A stretch of DNA of 40,842 nucleotides from Planctomycetota bacterium (lineage in GTDB: Bacteria; Planctomycetota; B15-G4; JADJEK01). The position numbers and the translations under genes are program-made. The notes under the pieces are model-generated. The model had not been told where the DNA came from. It did not search any database and saw nothing but the letters and a program-made list of their open reading frames with translations. Location: positions 1 to 40,842 of the forward strand of contig JACQZJ010000150.1 in NCBI GenBank assembly GCA_016213895.1. The letters run 5' to 3'. Shown here in pieces: positions 31,698 to 39,841 of the stretch (position 1 is its first letter; each line of letters begins with the position of its first letter).

Positions 31698-32627
31698 ATG
31701 AACGTGCACCTTCCCTGTCCGGCGCGCTCTGACCTGGAGCTGGCGCCCTTCACCACCTTCCGCATGGGCGGCCGGGCGCCGCTCGTCGCCGAGCCGCGCA
31801 ACCGCGAGGAGTTCGTCGCCGCGGTGGCGGCGCTGCGTGCGCAGGGCCTCTCCTTCCGCGTGCTCGGCGGCGGCGCGAACCTGTTCATCGACGATCGCGG
31901 CATCGACGAGGTGGTGGTGCTCAGCGCGGGCATGTCCTTCATGCTGCGCGAGGCCGAGGACACGCGCCTGCTGCGCCTCGGCGCCGGCCTGTCGCTGCCG
32001 CGCTTCGTCGCCAGCGCGCGCGCCATGGGCAGGAGCGGCGCGGAGTTCCTGGCCGGCATCCCCGGCTCCGTCGGCGGGGCGACGGTGATGAACGCCGGAG
32101 GACGCCACGGCGAGCTGTCCGGCATCGCGCGCCGCGTGCGCGTGCTCTTGCCCTCCGGCGCCGAAGAGGAAGTCGCGGCCGGCGCCGGCACTTTCGGCTA
32201 CCGCGCGTCGATCTTCGGCCCGGAGATGATCGTGCTGGAGACGGTGGTGGAGCTCGAGCAGGGAGACCGCAAGCAGAGCGGCGAGCTGATGCGCGCCTGC
32301 CTCAAGGAGAAAGGGGCGGCCCAGCCGCTCACCCGGCGCAGCGCGGGCTGCGTCTTCAAGAACCCGCCCGGGCAGTCGGCCGGCCGCATGCTCGACCTGG
32401 CGGGCTGCAAGGGGCAGAAGTGCGGCGGCGCGGAGGTCTCCGAGAAGCACGCCAACTTCATCGTCAACGCCGGCGGCGCCACGCTGCAGGACGTGCTCGC
32501 CCTGGTGCGGCGCATGCGCGAGGCGGTGCTCGAGCGCTACGCGACCGCGCTCGAGCTGGAAGTGGAGATCTGGCAGCGCGGCTTCGCGGCTGGTTCCTCG
32601 GATCCGGAGGGGAGGGGAGGGCGGTGA
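31698..32627 (+). CDS. murB: UDP-N-acetylenolpyruvoylglucosamine reductase
   Basis: 309 aa, FAD enzyme of type II. Reduces UDP-GlcNAc-enolpyruvate to UDP-MurNAc with NADPH. Motifs: TTFRMGGRA, GGGANLFIDD, FLAGIPGSVGGATVMNAGG, SAGCVFKNP and EKHANFIVN. The proton-donor position, Ser in E. coli, is C218 here, a substitution known in the family. Last gene of the dcw run; murC and ddl do not follow. The 3' end (PEGRGGR) is coded by a G-rich run at 32606-32621 that also occurs beside the other 188-bp repeat. Confidence 0.93.
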   Translation: MNVHLPCPARSDLELAPFTTFRMGGRAPLVAEPRNREEFVAAVAALRAQGLSFRVLGGGANLFIDDRGIDEVVVLSAGMSFMLREAEDTRLLRLGAGLSLPRFVASARAMGRSGAEFLAGIPGSVGGATVMNAGGRHGELSGIARRVRVLLPSGAEEEVAAGAGTFGYRASIFGPEMIVLETVVELEQGDRKQSGELMRACLKEKGAAQPLTRRSAGCVFKNPPGQSAGRMLDLAGCKGQKCGGAEVSEKHANFIVNAGGATLQDVLALVRRMREAVLERYATALELEVEIWQRGFAAGSSDPEGRGGR

Positions 32628-32631
32628 GCGT

Positions 32632-32819
32632 AGCTATCGGGGCCGTTTCCCCGGCCTCCGGGGCCGCATCGCGACTCCCGGTACATCGAGCGTGCGACGA
32701 ACGCGCAGGGCCTCGTCGAAGTCGAGGCGATGCTGGCGGTCCAGTGTCGTGAAGGTGAGCCGGGTGGGCGTGGTACGTCGTCGCTGGCGGCCCCTTCACC
32801 GGGGAAACGCCCCTCCGCT
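32632..32819. repeat. 188-bp inverted-repeat (MITE-like) element, copy B
   Basis: Reverse-orientation partner of 121-308, same length. Inner arms CGTTTCCCCGG (32644-32654) and CCGGGGAAACG (32799-32809) are 166 bp apart, as in copy A. Shared internal blocks include GACGACGT, CTGGACCG and CCGGGAGTCGCG. It begins 5 nt after the murB stop. The 331-bp gap 32628-32958 holds only this element and the hairpin at 32893. Confidence 0.6.
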
Positions 32820-32892
32820 CCCCCAGCGCGCAGTCTCCGTGCTCCCGGTCGAGGCGGGCCGCTTCGGGACAACATCCTTGCGGTAGGCGGTC

Positions 32893-32908
32893 GCGGGCAG
32901 GAGCCCGC
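32893..32908. terminator. Hairpin between convergent murB and VTT-protein genes
   Basis: GCGGGC-AGGA-GCCCGC, six GC pairs with a 4-nt loop, between two convergent transcripts. No T-tract on either side, so intrinsic termination is uncertain. Confidence 0.35.
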
Positions 32909-32958
32909 TCCCGCCCCGGAGTCGATGACCGCGCGCGGACGCGCGGCCGGAAGGGCCG

Positions 32959-33786
32959 TCACCGCTGGCGCGCGTCCCGCTCGGCGAACCAGGCCTCGAT
33001 GGCGCGCAGCGCCGCCTCGTTCCGCGCGTCGCCCGGGGGCAGCCGCGCGTCGAAGCCGAACTCCCGTCCGGCCTCCTCCTCGATCCTCTCGATGCGCACG
33101 GCGCGCACCGCGGCGCTCGGCGAGGCGAGCCTCTCCAGGCTGTCTTGCGCCTCGAGGCGCTCCCCGCCGCCCAGGTACTTGATGGCGGCGAAGCCCAGGA
33201 CGATGAGCACAAGGAAGGTCCACATCAGGCGGTCGAAGTGGCGCTCGATGAACACGCGCACCGGCGGGCCGAAGCGGTAGACCAGCGCCGCGACCAGGTA
33301 GAAGCGGGCGGAGCGCCCGACGATCGAGGCGAGGACCAGAGTCGTCAGGGGCACCGACTCGTGGAAGATCCCGGCCGCGATGGTGAAGACCTTGTACGGG
33401 ATCGGCGTGAAGGCGGCGAGCAGGATGTAGAAGAACGCGTCCTCGCCGTACCAGACCGCCACCTGATCGAAAGCACGCGCCGAGGCGAGGTGCGTGATGA
33501 TCCAGCGCCCGACCGGCTCCGCCGCCCAGCCGATGCCGTAGCCGCCGATGCCGCCGAGCACCGAGAAGACCGAGGTGATGAGGGCGTAGCGGAAGGAGCG
33601 GCGCGGCAGGCCGAGGCAGAGCGCGAGCAGCAGCACGTCCGGCGGGATGGGGAAGCACGAGGACTCGGCGAAGGCGAGGGCGGCGAGCGCCGGGACGGCG
33701 TAGGGCGTCTCGGCCAGGCCGAGCACCCAGTCGTAGGTGCGGCGCAGCAGGCCGGGGCGCTTTGCCCCGCAGGCGGAATCGGTCAC
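32959..33786 (-). CDS. VTT-domain (DedA/YqaA-type) membrane protein
   Basis: 275 aa. Four to five hydrophobic segments make up the VTT (SNARE-associated/DedA) fold. Signature pieces are ESSCFPIPPDVLLLALCLG (about 41-59), GGIGGYGIGWAAEP and the reentrant stretch AAFTPIPYKVFTIAAGIF. After the last helix (about 180-195) comes an 80-residue soluble tail rich in Glu/Arg/Ala. Related DedA proteins are lipid (undecaprenyl phosphate or phospholipid) transporters; the role of this branch is not established. GTG start overlaps the recJ stop as GTGA. Confidence 0.85.
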   Translation of the reverse strand: MTDSACGAKRPGLLRRTYDWVLGLAETPYAVPALAALAFAESSCFPIPPDVLLLALCLGLPRRSFRYALITSVFSVLGGIGGYGIGWAAEPVGRWIITHLASARAFDQVAVWYGEDAFFYILLAAFTPIPYKVFTIAAGIFHESVPLTTLVLASIVGRSARFYLVAALVYRFGPPVRVFIERHFDRLMWTFLVLIVLGFAAIKYLGGGERLEAQDSLERLASPSAAVRAVRIERIEEEAGREFGFDARLPPGDARNEAALRAIEAWFAERDARQR

Positions 33787-35510
33787 GTGGCTGCCTCGGG
33801 AAGGTGGATGTCCTTGACTTCCATCTCGACGTCCGCGCGGCCGCGGAACAGGTTCAGCCGCGGGATGAAGGCGAGCGAGAAGGAGGAGCTGCGGCGCAGC
33901 TCGCCGGCGAGGCCGCCCATGTCGTAGGCGATCGCCTTGCGGCGCACGTTCGACTGCCGCACGGCGAAGGAGAGGTGGTTCTTGTTCTTGCCGACCAGGC
34001 GCGCCTCGCCGTCCAGCGTGAGGCGCGCGGCGGCGAAGACCGGCGCCGGCATGCCCTCGCCGAACGGCGCCAGCCGGTTGATCTCGCTCATGAGCGAGGG
34101 ATCGAGCACGCCCAACGGCACCTCGGCGTCGATCATGATCTCCCTGGCGGCGGCGCCGGCGGAGGTGCCCCGCGCGGCGGCCAGGAGCGCCTCCTTGAAG
34201 GAGGCGAAGGCACCGCGCTCGATCTCCACGCCGGCGGCGCGCGCGTGGCCGCCGAAGGCGAGCAGGTGGCCGGCGCAGCAGGAGAGCGCCTGGTAGAGGT
34301 CGAATCCCGGCACCGAGCGTCCCGAACCGCGCCCGCGCTCGCCGCCCATGGCGATGAGCACGGCGGGGCGGTTGAACTCGGCGGCCAGGCGCGCGGCCAC
34401 GATGCCGACCACGCCGGCGTGCCAATGATCGTCCGCCAGGACGATGACCGGGTCGTGCTGGCGAAGCAAGGCGCTCGCCTGGCGGCGGGCGTCGCCGAGG
34501 ATGCGCGCCTCGATCTCCTGGCGCTCGGCGTTGCGCGCGCTCAGGAGGCGGGCCAGCTCGCGACCGCGTTCGGCGTCCTTCGCGAGCAGCAGGGCGAGCG
34601 CTTCGCCGGCGTCGCCGAGGCGGCCCGCCGCGTTGATGCGCGGCCCGAGCCGAAAGGAGACATCGTCCGCCTGCACTTCTCGCGGGACCTCGGCCTCCTG
34701 CAGCAGGGCGCGCAGCCCGGGATGCTCGGTCTCCTGCAGGGCGGTCAGGCCGGCGCGCGCCAGGATGCGGTTTTCGCCGATCAGGGGCACGCAGTCGCAG
34801 ATCGTGGCCAGCCCGACGAGGGCCAAACAGTGGCGCAGCAGGTCGTGCGTGGCTTCGCGCGCCGCCGCGCGCGCCGGCAGGCGCGCGGCCAGGGCGGAGA
34901 GGACCTGGAAGCCGACGGCCGTGCCGCAGAGGTGCGGAAAGGGGTAGCCGCAGCCCGGCACCTTGGGGTTCAAGAGCGCCGTGGCCGCGGGCAGCTCCTC
35001 GGCCGGCTCGTGATGGTCCGTGACGATGACGTCGACGCCGCGGGCGCGCAAGCCGGCGACCTGGGAAACGGCGGTGGTGCCGTTGTCCACGGTGATGACC
35101 ACGTCGGCGCCGCGCTCGAGGATGCTGCCCACACCCTTGTCCGTGAGCGAGTACCCCTCCTCGAGACGGTCCGGGATGTAGGTCGAGACCTCGCCGCCGG
35201 CGGCGCTGAGGAAGCCGGCGAGGAGCGCCGTTCCGGCCACGCCGTCCACGTCCGAATCGCCGTAGACGAGGATCCTCTCCCTGTTCTTGAGAGCGGCCAG
35301 GATGCGCTCGACCGCCGCCTCCATGTGCACCATGCGATACGGGTCGCTGAGCAGGGAGAGGGAGGGTTTGAGGAACGTGGAGGCCTCCTGCACGCTCCGG
35401 ATGCCGCGGTTCACCAGGAGGCGCGCGGCCAGGCTCGAGAGCGCCAGGGAGCCGGCGATCCGTTCCTGCACGTCGAGCCTGTCGGGGTGGAAGCTCCAGC
35501 GCGGAGACAT
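33783..35510 (-). CDS. recJ: Single-stranded-DNA-specific exonuclease RecJ
   Basis: 575 aa, normal RecJ length. 5'-3' exonuclease of recombination and mismatch repair. DHH motifs: YGDSDVDG (D85, D87, D89), TVDNGT (D142), TDHHE (D165, H166, H167). The DHHA1 motif is GGHARAAG, and the C-terminal OB-like domain follows. The canonical Tyr of motif I (GDYDVDG) is Ser here. ATG 35510 is chosen over a TTG three codons upstream; it has no ribosome site and sits 7 nt after a -10-like hexamer, suggesting a leaderless message. Confidence 0.92.
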   Translation of the reverse strand: MSPRWSFHPDRLDVQERIAGSLALSSLAARLLVNRGIRSVQEASTFLKPSLSLLSDPYRMVHMEAAVERILAALKNRERILVYGDSDVDGVAGTALLAGFLSAAGGEVSTYIPDRLEEGYSLTDKGVGSILERGADVVITVDNGTTAVSQVAGLRARGVDVIVTDHHEPAEELPAATALLNPKVPGCGYPFPHLCGTAVGFQVLSALAARLPARAAAREATHDLLRHCLALVGLATICDCVPLIGENRILARAGLTALQETEHPGLRALLQEAEVPREVQADDVSFRLGPRINAAGRLGDAGEALALLLAKDAERGRELARLLSARNAERQEIEARILGDARRQASALLRQHDPVIVLADDHWHAGVVGIVAARLAAEFNRPAVLIAMGGERGRGSGRSVPGFDLYQALSCCAGHLLAFGGHARAAGVEIERGAFASFKEALLAAARGTSAGAAAREIMIDAEVPLGVLDPSLMSEINRLAPFGEGMPAPVFAAARLTLDGEARLVGKNKNHLSFAVRQSNVRRKAIAYDMGGLAGELRRSSSFSLAFIPRLNLFRGRADVEMEVKDIHLPEAAT

Positions 35511-35517
35511 GGAGTGC

Positions 35518-35546
35518 AACTAACTGCGCGCGCGGCGGGCGGTCAA
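35518..35546 (-). promoter_or_regulatory. Candidate leaderless promoter of recJ
   Basis: Minus strand: TTGACC (complement of 35541-35546), 17 bp, TTAGTT (complement of 35518-35523), then 7 nt to the ATG. Transcription would begin at or next to the start codon. The -10 matches consensus poorly. Confidence 0.4.
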
Positions 35547-35642
35547 AGGGAATCCCTCGGCGTCCGGCAATCGCCGCGGGGATGCGCGCCGCGCCGCCGC
35601 CGCCGGCGGATTTTCCCGGGCTGCCGGCCGCCTCTCTCCTCG

Positions 35643-35648
35643 TACATT
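35643..35648 (+). promoter_or_regulatory. Candidate leaderless -10 box of selA
   Basis: TACATT lies 7 nt before the selA ATG, mirroring the recJ arrangement. TTGTGTTCCATG here resembles TTGCACTCCATG at recJ. No good -35 is visible at 16-18 bp. Confidence 0.35.
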
Positions 35649-35655
35649 GTGTTCC

Positions 35656-37065
35656 ATGGACGATCCCGCGACCATCTTGCGCAGGATCCCGAAGATCGAC
35701 GTGCTTCTCGGCCAGATCCAGTCGGCCGGCGAGCTGGCCGAATTCCCGCGGCCGCTGGTCGCCGAGGCGGTCAGGGCGACGGTCACCCGCTTCCGCAACG
35801 CGCTCGTCGCCGGCGCCCCGCTCGGGGAGGCGGAGGCGTTCTTCTCGGGCCGCGGCTACCTCGAGCATGTGCTCGCCGCGCTCGCCGCGCTGCTCGGCCG
35901 CCGCCACGTGCCGGTCATCAACGCGACCGGGATCCTGCTGCACACCGGACTCGGCCGCGCCCCGCTCGCGGACGCGGCCATCGATGCGGCTGCCGCGGCG
36001 GCGCGCTACTCCGTGCTCGAGGTCGATCCCGAGTCGGGCGAGCGGGACCAGCGCGAGGTGCGCGTGGCCGAGCTGCTCCGCGACCTGACCGGCGCCGGGG
36101 CCGCGACCGTGGTGAACAACAACGCGGCGGCCGTGCTCCTGGCCCTGACTGCCCTGGCCGCGGGCCGGGAGGTGCTGGTCGCGCGCGGCGAGATGGTCGA
36201 GATCGGCGGCGGCTTCCGCATGCCGGACGTCATGCAGGCCTGCGGCTGCCGGCTCAAGGAGGTCGGCACCACCAACCGCACGTACGTCCAGGACTACGCC
36301 CGGGCGATCGGCCCGGACACCGGCCTCATCCTGCGCGTGCACACCTCGAACTTCCGTCTGGTCGGGTTCACGCACGCCGCGGCCGGCGAGGAGCTGGCCG
36401 CGCTGGCCGGAGAGCGCCGCCTGCCGCTGATGTACGACCTGGGCTCCGGCCTGCTCCGGCCGGTGGACGTGGCCCCGCTGCAGGACGAGCCGGCGGTGGT
36501 GGACGCCGTCCGGGCCGGCTACGACTTGGTCACCTTCAGCGGGGACAAGCTCCTCTGCGGTCCCCAGGCGGGGCTCGTGGTGGGGCGGGCGGAGCACGTG
36601 AACAGAATGCGCGCCCACCCCCTGTTCCGCGCGCTCAGGCCCGACAAGCTCTGCCTGGCGGCGCTCGAGGCGACGCTGCTCGCCTACCGCAGGGCGCCCG
36701 AGGGCCTGCCCGACCTGCCTCTCTATCAAGCGCTTGGGCGCGGGCAGGACGAGCTGTTCGCCTGGGCGAGCCGTCTCGCCGCCGGCCTGTCCCGAATCGC
36801 CGGGGTCGCGGCCGAAGCGCAGGACACGGTGGGCTTCCTCGGCAGCGGCTCCGCCCCGGCGCGCGAGATCCCGGGCGTGGCGGTGGCCGTGCGGCGCGCT
36901 GGCAGCGGGCCGCTCGAGCTGGCCGAGCGCCTGCGGCGCGGCACTCCGCGCGTGTTCGCGCGCGTCGACGAGGACGCGCTCGTCCTCGACCTGCGGGCGG
37001 TGTTCGCCGACGAGCTGGAGCCGTTGTTCGATGCCGTGGTCGCCGCGTTGTCTGTCAAGGACTGA
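35656..37065 (+). CDS. selA: L-seryl-tRNA(Sec) selenium transferase
   Basis: 469 aa, PLP enzyme converting Ser-tRNA(Sec) to Sec-tRNA(Sec) with selenophosphate. Seen: the N-terminal helical domain (RRIPKIDVLL), VINATGILLHTGLGRAPL, EVDPESGERDQRE, VVNNNAAAVLL, and the PLP lysine K298 in SGDKLLCGPQAG. ATG 35656 is preferred over a TTG three codons upstream. No ribosome site precedes it. selD starts 3 nt after the stop, so the two selenium genes are one operon. Confidence 0.94.
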   Translation: MDDPATILRRIPKIDVLLGQIQSAGELAEFPRPLVAEAVRATVTRFRNALVAGAPLGEAEAFFSGRGYLEHVLAALAALLGRRHVPVINATGILLHTGLGRAPLADAAIDAAAAAARYSVLEVDPESGERDQREVRVAELLRDLTGAGAATVVNNNAAAVLLALTALAAGREVLVARGEMVEIGGGFRMPDVMQACGCRLKEVGTTNRTYVQDYARAIGPDTGLILRVHTSNFRLVGFTHAAAGEELAALAGERRLPLMYDLGSGLLRPVDVAPLQDEPAVVDAVRAGYDLVTFSGDKLLCGPQAGLVVGRAEHVNRMRAHPLFRALRPDKLCLAALEATLLAYRRAPEGLPDLPLYQALGRGQDELFAWASRLAAGLSRIAGVAAEAQDTVGFLGSGSAPAREIPGVAVAVRRAGSGPLELAERLRRGTPRVFARVDEDALVLDLRAVFADELEPLFDAVVAALSVKD

Positions 37066-37068
37066 GAG

Positions 37069-38145
37069 ATGGAGTCGTCACAGGGTGATTTCGACGCCCG
37101 GAAGGACATCGTGCGCCTGACGAGCTACTCGTCGTGCGCGGGCTGAGCAGCCAAGCTCTCGCCCGGGGACCTCGTCGAGGTCCTCAAGCACCTCCCGGAC
37201 ATGTCGCATGAAGCGCTGATCATCGGGCCGGACACGCTCGATGACGCGGGCGTCTACCGTCTCGACGAGAACACCGGGCTGGTGCAGACGCTCGACTTCT
37301 TCCCGCCGGTGGTGGACGACCCGCTCTGGTTCGGGCGCATCGCCGCGGCCAACGCGCTTTCCGACGTGTACGCCATGGGCGGCCGCGTCCTGACCGTCAT
37401 GAACATCGTCTGCTTCCCGCCGAAGCTGCCCATGGCGCTGCTCGGCCAGATCCTGCGCGGCGGAGCGGAGAAGATCCTCGAGGCCGGGGCGGCGCTGGCC
37501 GGCGGGCACTCGGTGCGGGACGAGGAGATCAAGTACGGCCTCTCGGTCACCGGCATCGTCCATCCGGAGCGCATCATCAGCAACGCCCGCGCGCGTCCGG
37601 GCGACCTGCTCGTCCTGACCAAGCCCCTGGGGATGGGCGCGATCTCGACCGCGCTGAAGAAGGGCGAACCCCTGGACCGCGGCCTGGTGGAGCGCGCCTG
37701 CGCGGTGATGGCGACGCTGAACCGCGGCGCCTCGGAAGCGGCCATCCTGGCCGGCGTCTGCACCGCGACCGACGTCACCGGCTTCGGGCTGATGGGGCAC
37801 GCCCGCGGCATCGCGCAGGCGAGCGGCGTGACCCTCGAGTTTCAGGCCGCGGACCTGCCGCTTTTCGAGCAGGCCCTGGAGCTCGCCGAGCGCAACTTCA
37901 TCTCCGGCGCGGCCGCCAAGACGCGCCTCTTCCTGGGCGAGCGCGCCCAGGTGGCCGCCGCCGTGCCCTTCGCCTTGCAGCAGCTCGTCTTCGACGCGGA
38001 GACATCGGGCGGACTGCTCATCTGCGTGGCCGCGGCGCGCGCCAGCGAGCTTCTCGCGGAGCTGCGCCGGCGCGGGACGCCGTGCGCCGCGGTCGTCGGC
38101 CGCGTGCTGGAGCGGGACCGAGAGGTCCGCGTGCGCTTGACCTGA
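37069..38145 (+). CDS. selD: Selenide, water dikinase, itself a selenoprotein (Sec26)
   Basis: 358 aa if the in-frame TGA at 37144-37146 is read as selenocysteine. It makes selenophosphate from selenide and ATP. The N-terminus reads RLTSYSSCAGUAAKLSP, aligning with the catalytic segment AGCGCK of E. coli SelD: U26 takes the place of Cys17 and K29 that of Lys20, while the second Cys of that motif is Ala here. AIRS-family ATP-binding parts follow (FFPPVVDDPLWFGRIAAANALSDVYAMGG-like run, ATDVTGFGLMGHARG). ATG 37069 has AAGG upstream. Starting at the first Met after the TGA (37201) would remove the whole active site. A SECIS-like hairpin follows the TGA. Confidence 0.93.
37144..37185 (+). promoter_or_regulatory. 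UGA(Sec) codon and bacterial SECIS hairpin in selD
   Basis: TGA at 37144-37146. Downstream, GGACCTC (37167-37173), loop GTC, GAGGTCC (37177-37183) form seven perfect pairs, extendable by G37166-T37184 and G37165-C37185. The loop begins 27 nt after the TGA and starts with G, both within the rules known for bacterial SECIS elements bound by SelB. Confidence 0.85.
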
Positions 38146-38255
38146 GGCGCCGCGGATTCGGCTGGCGCGCCTGCCGCTGCCCCGGTTATCCTGAGAGGTT
38201 CTCCACGCCGCGAATCCGCCCCATCCCGACTCCTGCAGCAAGCGTTCAGCCGATC

Positions 38256-39509
38256 ATGAGCAGCGAAGACCACAGCGAAGACCGCATCGACGAGCAGGCG
38301 ATTCGGGCCCAGTTGGAACGGGCCCTGGAAGCGATGGACGCGGACGCCGCCGGTCCGAACGAGGAGGAGGCGGCGCCCGAGGAGGGGCCGCAGGGCGGCT
38401 CCGGCGACCCGCATCTGCACGGCGGCACGATCCTCTCCGTCCAGGGCAAGGATGTCTTCGTGGAGCTGGGCCCACGCAGCCAGGGCGTGATCTCCAGCGA
38501 CGAGTTCGAGCAGCCGCCGGCGCCGGGAGAGCGCTACGAGTTCACGCTGGTGAGCATCCAGGACGGCCTCTGGACCCTGAGCCGCAAGGAGGCGCGCGTC
38601 CTCGCCACCTGGAAGGAGCTGGCCCGGGGGAAGAGCGTCAAGGCGACCGTGATCGGCGAGAACTCCGGCGGCCTGGAGCTGAAGGTGGGGCCGGTGTCGG
38701 CCTTCATGCCGGCCTCCGAGATCGCGCTCAGCCGCGTGGCGGACTTCGCGCCCTTCGTCGGCCAGACCATGATCTGCGAGGTGATGGAGGTCTCGCGGCG
38801 GCGGCGGCGCGTGGTGCTCTCGCGCCGGGCCGTGCTGCAGCGCGAGCGCCGCGAACAGCGCGAGCGCACGCTTTTGACCCTCGCCGCGGGCCAGGTGGTG
38901 CGCGGCCGCGTGGAGAAGATCGAGCCGTTCGGCGCCTTCGTCGACATCGGCGGTGGAGTCACCGGCCTGCTGCACGTCTCCAACATCTCGCACAAGAGGG
39001 TGGCCGATCCGGCGAGCGTGCTGTGCGTGGGCCAGGAGATCGAGGTCCAGGTGCTCGAGGTCAAGGAAGGCGGCAAGCGCATCGGCTTGGGGATGAAGCA
39101 GCTCGAGGCCGATCCCTGGGACACGGCGCGGGAACGCATACGCGCCGGTCAAGTCGTCCGCGGGCGAGTGGCTCGCCTCGCCGAGTTCGGCGCCTTCGTC
39201 GAGCTCGAGGGCGCGATCGAGGGCTTGCTGCACCGCTCTCAGCTCGCGCCGGAGCGGGTCAACCGCGTCGAGGACGCCGTCAAGGTCGGCGACGAGATCA
39301 CGGTGCGCGTGCAGGCGATCGACGCCGAGAACCGCCGCATCTCCCTCTCGCGCCTGGGCGAGCGCGGGGGGCTGCTCGGCTCGGACGAGGACGTCGGCAA
39401 CGCGGACGTGGGCCGCTATCTCGAGTCCGGCTCGGCGCCCACCACGGGCACCAACCTGGGCGCCCTGCTGCGCGAGGCGCTGGAGCGGCGCGAGAAGAAG
39501 CCGCGCTGA
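38256..39509 (+). CDS. Protein with four S1 RNA-binding repeats
   Basis: 417 aa. An acidic N-terminal 50 residues, then four OB-fold S1 repeats: about 56-120 (divergent, DVFVELGPRSQGVIS), about 127-200 (GLELKVGPVSAFMPASEI), about 208-285 (VRGRVEKIEPFGAFVDIGGGVTGLLHVS) and about 293-365 (VRGRVARLAEFGAFVELEGAIEGLLHRS). The last two are the most canonical. The tail is polar and basic. It resembles a short ribosomal protein S1 (bS1 usually has five or six repeats); a second, S1-like RNA-binding protein is equally possible. ATG 38256 lacks a clear ribosome site. The 110-nt gap from selD holds a weak TATCCT (38187) but no good -35. Confidence 0.85.
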   Translation: MSSEDHSEDRIDEQAIRAQLERALEAMDADAAGPNEEEAAPEEGPQGGSGDPHLHGGTILSVQGKDVFVELGPRSQGVISSDEFEQPPAPGERYEFTLVSIQDGLWTLSRKEARVLATWKELARGKSVKATVIGENSGGLELKVGPVSAFMPASEIALSRVADFAPFVGQTMICEVMEVSRRRRRVVLSRRAVLQRERREQRERTLLTLAAGQVVRGRVEKIEPFGAFVDIGGGVTGLLHVSNISHKRVADPASVLCVGQEIEVQVLEVKEGGKRIGLGMKQLEADPWDTARERIRAGQVVRGRVARLAEFGAFVELEGAIEGLLHRSQLAPERVNRVEDAVKVGDEITVRVQAIDAENRRISLSRLGERGGLLGSDEDVGNADVGRYLESGSAPTTGTNLGALLREALERREKKPR

Positions 39510-39521
39510 CGGCCCGGCCTG

Positions 39522-39604
39522 GCAGCCCGCTGAACAAGTCATCCTGCCTGCGGCGGCGCCGGATGCACTCGCCTCGGCGACGGAGCACTTCTTCAGCGGG
39601 CTGC
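39522..39604. repeat. 83-bp stem-loop with 18-bp inverted arms after the S1 gene
   Basis: GCAGCCCGCTGAACAAGT (39522-39539) and ACTTCTTCAGCGGGCTGC (39587-39604) are complementary at 17 of 18 positions, with a GC-rich 47-nt interior. It starts 13 nt after the S1 stop. It may be a transposon-end relic or act as a 3' hairpin for the S1 transcript. The last base is shared with the next element. Confidence 0.6.
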
Positions 39605-39841
39605 TAGCCCGGGTATCTCACCACCGGTGCACGAGTATCGACGCAAGGCGTGAGATCGAGAGAAGATGGAGACGCGCGGACGGGACACGGCCGCGGGACA
39701 GACTGTCCTGGCCGAGTCCTCGTCGCCGAGATCGAGGCGCGAGGAGGAAGTCAACTCGGCGGAGTTCCTGACGACGAGCAACGAGGAGATCGGCGACGAG
39801 GGCCGGCCAGGCGCGGACCCGTGGTGAGATATTCGGGCTAG
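39604..39841. mobile_element. 238-bp non-coding element with 21-bp terminal inverted repeats
   Basis: Left end CTAGCCCGGGTATCTCACCA plus C (39604-39624) and right end GTGGTGAGATATTCGGGCTA plus G (39821-39841) match as inverted repeats at 19 of 21 positions. The interior carries no transposase-like reading frame, as in a MITE or an internally deleted insertion sequence. The right end supplies the TAG stop of the adjacent minus-strand gene. No target duplication was found by eye. Apart from it and the preceding stem-loop the 328-bp gap 39510-39837 is empty. Confidence 0.65.

Noticed and set aside
37201-38145. selD beginning at the first Met after the TGA
   Set aside because: It would lack the catalytic Sec/Lys segment, and the upstream reading frame with SECIS hairpin explains the TGA.
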